A stretch of DNA of 10,375 nucleotides from Deltaproteobacteria bacterium (GTDB taxonomy: Bacteria > Desulfobacterota > Dissulfuribacteria > Dissulfuribacterales > UBA3076), in NCBI GenBank assembly GCA_030605675.1, contig JAUWHV010000115.1, forward strand, positions 1 through 10,375, in the 5' to 3' direction. A program made the translations under genes and the position numbers. Shown here piece by piece: positions 5,732 through 10,375 of this stretch. Positions within the stretch are counted from its first letter, which is position 1; every line of letters begins with the position of its first letter. The notes beneath the pieces are model-generated. The model saw only the letters and a program-made list of their open reading frames with translations. It was not told the DNA's origin and searched no databases.

Positions 5732-5799
5732 AAGGAATTTAAGCAGGTACGATCCAGTAATAGCGCTCAAGTTCACTGAGTGAGGATTCATTTTTTGTC

Positions 5800-5826
5800 T
5801 TGACAGCCGGGTTCTCTTGTGATAGT
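5800..5826 (+). promoter_or_regulatory. Secondary candidate promoter upstream of nuoA
   Basis: A perfect TTGACA (5800-5805) is followed after 15 bases by GATAGT (5821-5826), 4/6 to the -10, preceded by TG as in extended -10 promoters. The spacing is short. It would give a leader of about 200 bases. Confidence 0.3.
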
Positions 5827-5880
5827 TGAATCCACCAAAGTCGGTGATGTTAAACATGGACAAGGGCTAAAAACAGTACC

Positions 5881-5909
5881 TTGACTTTGAATGTGGAAAA
5901 GAATATACA
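5881..5909 (+). promoter_or_regulatory. Probable promoter of the nuo operon
   Basis: TTGACT (5881-5886, 5/6 to the -35) and TATACA (5904-5909, 4/6 to the -10) are separated by the ideal 17 bases. Transcription would start near 5916, giving a leader of about 115 bases before nuoA. The leader includes CTGAA-GTGTGA-TTCAG (5962-5977) followed by TTTTT at 5981-5985, a weak terminator-like hairpin that could attenuate transcription. Confidence 0.5.
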
Positions 5910-6016
5910 CTGACACCAATAATTGTTGAACGATAATTTTTTCTTAATAATGGCGCTGAAACTGAAGTGTGATTCAGAGATTTTTGCACCATTAACGGTT
6001 TGGGATCTACTTTGAG

Positions 6017-6022
6017 AGGAGG
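6017..6022 (+). promoter_or_regulatory. nuoA ribosome binding site
   Basis: A full AGGAGG lies 9 bases before ATG 6032, stronger than the sites of the internal genes and fitting the first gene of an operon. Confidence 0.8.
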
Positions 6023-6031
6023 GCTATTGAC

Positions 6032-6397
6032 ATGATGAGCGGTTTTGAGACCATTGTCATGTATCTTGGCATGTCGCTGCTGGTGGTGATCCTCATGCTT
6101 GGCGGAGCTTACATCCTTGGGCCTTCTCGTCCATACGCCGCCAAACACAGTACTTATGAATGCGGTGTGCCACTCCTGGACCCCAGCCGCACCCGTTATG
6201 ATGTTAAATACTTCCTTGTTGCAATACTCTTTCTGGTATTCGATTTGGAAACAATTTTGATTTTTCCCTTGGCTGTCAGATATCGTGAATTGGCTGCACT
6301 TGGATGGGGCGCTTTTTTTGAGATATTCATCTTTGTTGGGGTCTTGTTGGCCGGTCTTGTTTATGCCATTAAAAAAGGCGCCATAGAGTGGGATTAG
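6032..6397 (+). CDS. nuoA: NADH-quinone oxidoreductase (complex I) subunit A
   Basis: This is the ND3 homologue, a small membrane subunit at the junction of the peripheral and membrane arms of complex I. The 121 residues carry three hydrophobic helices at about 8-28, 58-82 and 94-114. Between helices 1 and 2 is the conserved loop with YECG (42-45) and DPSRTRYDVKYF, whose cysteine is the one that changes exposure in active/deactive transition in mitochondria. Helix 2 holds the conserved acidic pair in FDLE (Asp71, Glu73), matching E. coli Asp79 and Glu81. A strong AGGAGG precedes the first of two adjacent ATGs; the second ATG at 6035 is equally possible. It opens the nuo operon. Confidence 0.97.
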   Translation: MMSGFETIVMYLGMSLLVVILMLGGAYILGPSRPYAAKHSTYECGVPLLDPSRTRYDVKYFLVAILFLVFDLETILIFPLAVRYRELAALGWGAFFEIFIFVGVLLAGLVYAIKKGAIEWD

Positions 6398-6410
6398 GGG
6401 GATAAGGCGT

Positions 6411-6917
6411 ATGGCAACTGAGGCATACAATGGTGGCGGATGGATAGCCACCAAGCTGGAGTGGTTGATTAACTGGGGACGGAAAAGATCACCGTGGCCT
6501 CTCCCTTATGGTACTGCCTGTTGTGGTATTGAGATGATGTGCGCTCTGGCCGCAGGTTACGATATGGCAAGATTCGGGGCGGAGCGACCGAGCTTTTCTC
6601 CGCGTCAGGCAGACGTGCTGATACAGGCAGGGACCATAAACTTGAAAATGGCCCCTGTTTTCAAGAGGATATATGACCAGATGGCTGAGCCCAGATGTGT
6701 TATTGCCATGGGTGCCTGTGCTTGCAGTGGAGGCGTTTTCAGGACCTATCCCACGCTTCAGGGTATTGACAAGCTCGTACCTGTGGATATTTACATTCCG
6801 GGGTGTCCCCCCAGACCTGAGGCCCTGTTGCAGGCCCTGTTGTTGTTTATCGAAAAGACTGAGAAGAGTCAACCTATTACACATAAGAAGTACTCTGACT
6901 TATTGGTGGGTACCTAA
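6411..6917 (+). CDS. nuoB: NADH-quinone oxidoreductase (complex I) subunit B
   Basis: NuoB (PSST) carries the N2 [4Fe-4S] cluster, the last one before quinone, and sits in the connecting module next to NuoD. In 168 residues the cluster ligands are visible: the tandem Cys37-Cys38 in ACCGIEMM, Cys103 in MGACACSGG and Cys132 in PGCPPRPEAL. Cys105 is an additional cysteine in the third motif, where E. coli has Ser/Asn-type residues; it may be harmless variation. The ERPSFSPRQADVL segment (58-70) is typical. ATG 6411 is 13 bases after nuoA with AAGG 4 bases before it. The length matches short NuoB forms without N-terminal extension. The homologous small subunits of hydrogenases (EchC type) are an alternative, excluded by nuoA, C and H next to it. 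Confidence 0.97.
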   Translation: MATEAYNGGGWIATKLEWLINWGRKRSPWPLPYGTACCGIEMMCALAAGYDMARFGAERPSFSPRQADVLIQAGTINLKMAPVFKRIYDQMAEPRCVIAMGACACSGGVFRTYPTLQGIDKLVPVDIYIPGCPPRPEALLQALLLFIEKTEKSQPITHKKYSDLLVGT

Positions 6918-6919
6918 CC

Positions 6920-7498
6920 ATGGATCTCAAGAACAGAGTGGAACAGTGTCTCGGGCCTGAAAATTTTGTTGTGGCCATGATTGAATGTCAAGGCGACCTC
7001 AGTGTGGAAGTTCCAAAGAGAAGCGTGGTTGACGTGATGCGCCTTTTGCGGGATACACCCGATCTCGGTTTTAATTTTTTGAGTGACTTGTTAGGGGTGG
7101 ATAATCTCGACCTGAATAAGCCCAAGAAAAAGCCTAAGAAAAAAACAGAAGAAGGTGAGGGTGCTGAGGCAGAGGCAGAGGAAGAACCAAAAGAGAAGGG
7201 GCCGCTTCCACCCCGCTATGAAGTAGTTTACCTGCTGCTTTGCCTTGAACGAAATGAGCGTCTGCAGGTGAAGGTGCGCGTGGAAGAGAATGATATGGAG
7301 GTGGACACCCTGACTCCCGTGTGGAAGGCCGCAGATTGGCCTGAACGTGAGGTGTTTGACATGTTTGGCATACGCTTTAAGGGCCATCCCAATCTCAAGA
7401 GACTCCTGATGTGGGACGACTTTCCGGCACATCCCCTTCGCAAGGACTACCCATTGGAAGGGCAGGGGGAAGAACGTCACCTGATATACGACGATTAG
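6920..7498 (+). CDS. nuoC: NADH-quinone oxidoreductase (complex I) subunit C with charged insertion
   Basis: NuoC (30 kDa subunit) is a cofactor-free scaffold of the peripheral arm. The N-terminal half ends at FNFLSDLLGVDNLD (51-64) and the family continues with RYEVVYLLLCLE (99-110). The C-terminal signature is intact: WPEREVFDMFGIRFKGHP (140-157), then RLLMWDDFPAHPLRKDYPLEG. Between residues 65 and 98 lies an insertion not usual in the family: a lysine cluster (68-75) followed by a Glu/Ala-rich run (77-93) and GPLPP. The frame is open through it and both flanks are normal, so it is an insertion, not a frameshift. The gene starts 2 bases after nuoB and is separate from nuoD, unlike the NuoCD fusion of E. 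coli. Confidence 0.96.
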   Translation: MDLKNRVEQCLGPENFVVAMIECQGDLSVEVPKRSVVDVMRLLRDTPDLGFNFLSDLLGVDNLDLNKPKKKPKKKTEEGEGAEAEAEEEPKEKGPLPPRYEVVYLLLCLERNERLQVKVRVEENDMEVDTLTPVWKAADWPEREVFDMFGIRFKGHPNLKRLLMWDDFPAHPLRKDYPLEGQGEERHLIYDD

Positions 7499-7503
7499 GA
7501 GAA

Positions 7504-8649
7504 ATGAAGGTGAATCAGAATCCCACTCCACAGACCGGTCACGATACAGGTGACTACGTAACTGTAAATATCGGCCCTTCTCATCCGGCCATGCACGGTA
7601 CTCTCCGGGTGGTCGCCCTGACCGACGGAGAATCCCTGATAAAAGTCGACCCTGAGATAGGATATCTTCACCGGGGCGTGGAGAAGCTGGGCGAGAATCT
7701 TACATACCATCAATTCATTCCTATTACGGACAGGCTCAACTACTGTTCCGCTATTCCCAACAATGTTTCATATGAGATGGCCGTGGAGAAATTGATGGGT
7801 ATTGAGGTCCCTGAGAAGGCCCAGCTCATCCGGGTCATCATGATGGAACTTGCCAGGATCGCAGATCACCAGGTCTGTATAGGGATCCTTGGCGTGGACC
7901 TTGGGGCCTTTACGCCATTCTTCTATCTTATCATACAGCGTGAGGAGATCTACGAGATATTCGAGTGGTTCAACGGAGCAAGGCTGACCAACACCTTTGG
8001 CCGTATCGGAGGAGTTGATGCCGACCTGCCTGATGATTTTGAGGAGAGGTGGGAGGAGCTCAAGCCCGGTGTGCGAAAGGCCAATGATGAAACTGAAAAG
8101 CTCCTTACTCACAACCGTATCTGGATGGACCGTACCATAGGCGTCAGTGCCTTTTCTGCAGAGGACGCCCTGAACTGGGGCTTTACAGGTCCCTGCCTGA
8201 GGGCATGCGGGGTCAAGAGGGACTTGAGAATAGATGAACCCTATTGCATGTATGACAAATTCAAGTTCGAAGTGCCGGTCGGGAAACATGGTGATGTGTT
8301 TGATCGTTACATCGTGCGTATGATCGAGATGGAGGAGTCGATTAAGATCATTGATCAGGCATACAAGCTTTACAAGGAGATGCCGGCCGATGCCCCTCTG
8401 ATGGCAAGGGTGCCCAAGGTCATCAAACCCCCGGCAGGCGAAGTGTATAGTGCTCTTGAGTCTCCTAACGGGGAACTGGGCTTCTTTGTAAAGAGCGATG
8501 GTTCCGCCAACCCTTATAGAATAAGGATAAGGCCCCCGTGCTATATGATCTATCAGGCCTTTCCTGAGTTGGTCGAGGGGGAACTGATAGCCGACCTGGT
8601 TGCCTGTCTCAGTAGTCTTAACGTTATTGCCGGCGAGTTGGATCGGTAA
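7504..8649 (+). CDS. nuoD: NADH-quinone oxidoreductase (complex I) subunit D
   Basis: NuoD (49 kDa subunit) forms the quinone-binding pocket with NuoB and is related to the large subunit of NiFe hydrogenases, without the metal ligands. From ATG 7504 it has 381 residues, normal for a stand-alone NuoD. It shows SHPAMHG (26-32), IGYLHRGVEKLGENLTYHQFI (52-72) and DRLNY with the pocket tyrosine Tyr80, followed by family-typical MMELARIADH, GGVDADLP and the C-terminal YRIRIRPPCY. AGGAG (7497-7501) is only 2 bases before this ATG but 8 bases before GTG 7510, so the real start may be the GTG two codons later. Longer in-frame starts back to 7411 overlap nuoC and are not conserved. The next gene is nuoH, with no nuoE, F or G in between. 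Confidence 0.97.
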   Translation: MKVNQNPTPQTGHDTGDYVTVNIGPSHPAMHGTLRVVALTDGESLIKVDPEIGYLHRGVEKLGENLTYHQFIPITDRLNYCSAIPNNVSYEMAVEKLMGIEVPEKAQLIRVIMMELARIADHQVCIGILGVDLGAFTPFFYLIIQREEIYEIFEWFNGARLTNTFGRIGGVDADLPDDFEERWEELKPGVRKANDETEKLLTHNRIWMDRTIGVSAFSAEDALNWGFTGPCLRACGVKRDLRIDEPYCMYDKFKFEVPVGKHGDVFDRYIVRMIEMEESIKIIDQAYKLYKEMPADAPLMARVPKVIKPPAGEVYSALESPNGELGFFVKSDGSANPYRIRIRPPCYMIYQAFPELVEGELIADLVACLSSLNVIAGELDR

Positions 8650-8654
8650 GGAGG
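8648..8654 (+). promoter_or_regulatory. nuoH ribosome binding site deciding the start
   Basis: AAGGAGG spans the end of the nuoD stop codon. Its distance of 9 bases to ATG 8664, against 3 bases to ATG 8658, favours the second ATG as the nuoH start. Confidence 0.6.
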
Positions 8655-8663
8655 CTGATGCCC

Positions 8664-9704
8664 ATGGATGACTGGCTAATTGCAATTATTAAGGTCGTTT
8701 GCATCTGGGTATGGGTTTTGCTCATAGCCGTGGTCATGACCTGGGTGGAAAGGCGAGGTGCAGCTTTGATACAGGACAGGCCGGGTCCGAACCGCGCCGG
8801 TCCTTTTGGACTGTTCCAGCCTTTGGCAGATGGAATCAAGCTCTTTACCAAGGAAGAGATAATACCTACAAAGGCTCAAAAGCTTCTCTATATTATGGGT
8901 CCTTTGCTTTTTGCTCTTCCGGCCTTTTCAGCCTATGCAGTCGTGCCCTTTGGAGACAAGATTGTTCTTGGAGGCAAGGAAATAATACTTCAGGTCTCCG
9001 ATGTGAATATAGGGTTTCTCTTCATATTAGCCATTGGTTCCATGGGAGTGTACGGGGTAATACTGGGCGGCTGGGGTTCCACTAATAAGTATTCGATCCT
9101 TGGAGGTCTGAGATGTACTGCCCAGATGGTTTCATACGAAGTGCCTCTGGGGCTGGCTCTGCTGGCTATTGTGTTCGTGTATGGCACCTTCAGCCTCAGA
9201 GATATATCTCTTGCCCAGCAGGGGACTTTTTTGGGATTTCTACCAAACTGGGGGATATTCAAACAGCCCTTGGGATTTATTCTGTTCATTGTGGCTGCTT
9301 ATGCAGAGGCCAGCCGTGTGCCGTTTGACTTGCCTGAGGCGGAAAGCGAAATTGTTTCGGGCTATCATACAGAGTACGGTTCAATGCGACTGGGGCTTTA
9401 TCTCTTCGGGGAGTATGTAAACCTGGTAACGATATCCGGTGTTATTGTCGCCCTGTATTTTGGCTCCTGGCATATGCCATATATTGACTTAGGCGCATAT
9501 CTCGGACCCATATCATGGGGGATAGTATCTTTCTGTATATTCTTCTTAAAGGTATCGTTCTTCCTGTGGATGTTTGTGTGGGTCAGGTGGACCTTGCCTC
9601 GGTTCAGGTATGATCAGATTATGGGCCTTGGGTGGAGAGGGCTGATTCCTCTTGCCCTGTTTAATATCTTCATTACCGCGCTGTTTATTCAGCTTACGGT
9701 CTAG
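8664..9704 (+). CDS. nuoH: NADH-quinone oxidoreductase (complex I) subunit H
   Basis: NuoH (ND1) anchors the peripheral arm to the membrane and forms the entrance of the quinone channel. The 346-residue product has about eight membrane helices and the conserved loops: ERRGAALIQDRPGPNR (29-44), the acidic EASRVPFDLPEAESEIV stretch (215-231) with GYHTEY after it, and VRWTLPRFRYDQ (307-318) facing the quinone cavity. I chose ATG 8664 because AAGGAGG (8648-8654) is 9 bases upstream of it; the ATG at 8658 is only 3 bases away and would add Met-Pro. The gap to nuoD is 14 bases. All invariant motifs are present and the length is normal. Confidence 0.97.
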   Translation: MDDWLIAIIKVVCIWVWVLLIAVVMTWVERRGAALIQDRPGPNRAGPFGLFQPLADGIKLFTKEEIIPTKAQKLLYIMGPLLFALPAFSAYAVVPFGDKIVLGGKEIILQVSDVNIGFLFILAIGSMGVYGVILGGWGSTNKYSILGGLRCTAQMVSYEVPLGLALLAIVFVYGTFSLRDISLAQQGTFLGFLPNWGIFKQPLGFILFIVAAYAEASRVPFDLPEAESEIVSGYHTEYGSMRLGLYLFGEYVNLVTISGVIVALYFGSWHMPYIDLGAYLGPISWGIVSFCIFFLKVSFFLWMFVWVRWTLPRFRYDQIMGLGWRGLIPLALFNIFITALFIQLTV

Positions 9705-9716
9705 TCGGAGTACATC

Positions 9717-10375
9717 ATGGCCAAGCCGGTTGTAAAAAAGGAATACACCCTGACTGAACGGATCTATCTATGGGAGATCCTGAAGGGTATGAAGCTCACG
9801 TGGGGACACTTCTGGTTCAATTTTAAGGCCTGCTGGAGGCCCGGGCCCCATACGATTCCAACATGCTGGCAGTACCCGGAGGATCGCACCAGGGAAATCT
9901 CTCCTATCTTTCGCGGTGAACATATGCTGCAGAAGGACGATAAGGGCAGGGAGACGTGTATTGCGTGTGGTATGTGCGCAAAGATCTGCCCGGCAAAGTG
10001 TATTACGATAAAGAAGGCCAAGCGAAAGGAAGGCGAGGAAGATAAGTACGCTGCAAAAACATATCCTGCGGCCTTTGAAGTAGACCTTCTGCGATGCATA
10101 TTCTGCGGTTTCTGTGAAGATGTATGTCCCAAGAATGCCATTGTTTTAGGACAGGAATTCGAGTTTGCCAGGTATACAAAAGAAGAGTGTATTCTGGATA
10201 AACGAAAATTGCTTATGAATTATCGTAAGGCCAAGGAAGCGGGCAAGCTCAAGCCGCCCAGGAAGCGTGTTCCTGTTGTTCCTGCGCCGCCTAAGCCGGA
10301 GAAGGATGAGAAGGCCGAGGGTGCTGAGGCAAAAGAAGGCAAGCCTGCTGTCGCCGGCAAAGCCAAGAAAAAGCC
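9717..10375 (+). CDS. nuoI: NADH-quinone oxidoreductase (complex I) subunit I (partial, runs off right edge)
   Basis: NuoI (TYKY) holds clusters N6a and N6b and passes electrons to NuoB. 219 codons are visible. After an amphipathic N-terminal part comes the family signature ISPIFRGEHML (61-71), then two ferredoxin motifs: Cys81, 84, 87, 91 (CIACGMCAKICP) and Cys127, 130, 133, 137 (CIFCGFCEDVCP). The core ends near ARYTKEECILDK (151-162), where most NuoI proteins end soon after. Here a proline-, lysine-, glutamate- and alanine-rich tail (about 178-219) continues to the edge of the window without a stop. GGAG lies 6 bases before ATG 9717, and the gap to nuoH is 12 bases. The tail shares a 15-base sequence with the nuoC insertion. 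Confidence 0.96.
   Translation, partial: MAKPVVKKEYTLTERIYLWEILKGMKLTWGHFWFNFKACWRPGPHTIPTCWQYPEDRTREISPIFRGEHMLQKDDKGRETCIACGMCAKICPAKCITIKKAKRKEGEEDKYAAKTYPAAFEVDLLRCIFCGFCEDVCPKNAIVLGQEFEFARYTKEECILDKRKLLMNYRKAKEAGKLKPPRKRVPVVPAPPKPEKDEKAEGAEAKEGKPAVAGKAKKK

Larger units (their letters stand above)
5603..6031. other. Intergenic region of about 430 bases upstream of the nuo operon
   Basis: I find no supported gene here; the open frames on the minus strand have no recognisable domain. The stretch is AT-rich and holds a two-part hairpin (5660-5692), a small dyad (5713-5731), two promoter candidates (5800-5826 and 5881-5909), a weak hairpin followed by TTTTT (5962-5985) and the nuoA ribosome site. 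It is most likely the regulatory region of nuo plus the 3' end of the small gene. Confidence 0.7.

Noticed and set aside
5585..5863. Short minus-strand open frames in the gap before nuoA as possible hypothetical genes
   Set aside because: There is no ribosome site that I find convincing, no family-like motif, and the composition looks noncoding.
5867..6454. A 195-codon minus-strand open frame across the nuo promoter region and nuoA
   Set aside because: Most of it is antisense to nuoA and the start of nuoB; the remainder shows no domain.
7112..7213. NuoC insertion considered as a frameshift or sequencing error
   Set aside because: The same frame carries conserved NuoC sequence on both sides, and the inserted stretch is an in-frame, biased composition typical of a linker.
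7768..8685. A 305-codon minus-strand open frame opposite nuoD
   Set aside because: It is a shadow of nuoD, which has all its family motifs on the plus strand.

Overview
This window looks like ordinary chromosomal DNA from an anaerobic bacterium of the Desulfobacterota (Deltaproteobacteria) type. That assignment rests on gene content only: a UbiA-type prenyltransferase resembling the futalosine-pathway enzyme MqnP, placed with ubiX and ubiD; an NAD-linked class 1B dihydroorotate dehydrogenase (pyrK-pyrD); and a complex I operon running nuoA-B-C-D-H-I with no NADH module (nuoE, F, G) between D and H. I cannot name a genus. Almost every gene belongs to a known family, and I do not see a new defence, mobile or biosynthetic system.

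Left half, minus strand (transcribed right to left from about 5046 to 1): ubiD, ubiX, ubiA, pyrK, pyrD, then the N-terminal part of an rRNA uracil methyltransferase with its own probable promoter. The first five genes overlap by a few bases (ATGA, TGATG and GTGA junctions), so they form one translationally coupled operon. It joins quinone-ring prenylation and decarboxylation to pyrimidine synthesis. Several start codons needed correction. ubiD cannot start at the upstream ATG near 5238, because that would translate the antisense strand of a tRNA. pyrD most likely starts at a GTG overlapping the pyrK stop.

Middle (about 5047 to 6031): a tRNA-Ala(GGC) gene on the plus strand with a recognisable promoter, then a small imperfect palindrome flanked by 10-base direct repeats, a 65-residue helical protein of unknown function behind a possible leader hairpin, and about 430 bases without a gene. 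That last stretch holds hairpins and a good candidate promoter for the nuo operon.

Right half, plus strand (6032 to the right edge): nuoA, nuoB, nuoC, nuoD, nuoH and a nuoI that runs off the end. The encoded proteins cover the quinone-reducing arm (B, C, D, I) and the start of the proton-pumping membrane arm (A, H). NuoC carries an unusual lysine- and glutamate-rich insertion, and NuoI a similar charged tail.

The two operons fit together as respiratory chain functions: the left one makes (mena)quinone and the right one reduces it. The most unusual structure is a set of 7-8 base tandem repeats between and inside genes. One of them, an AATCACCA octamer, has become part of the N-terminal coding sequence of pyrD and possibly of ubiA.
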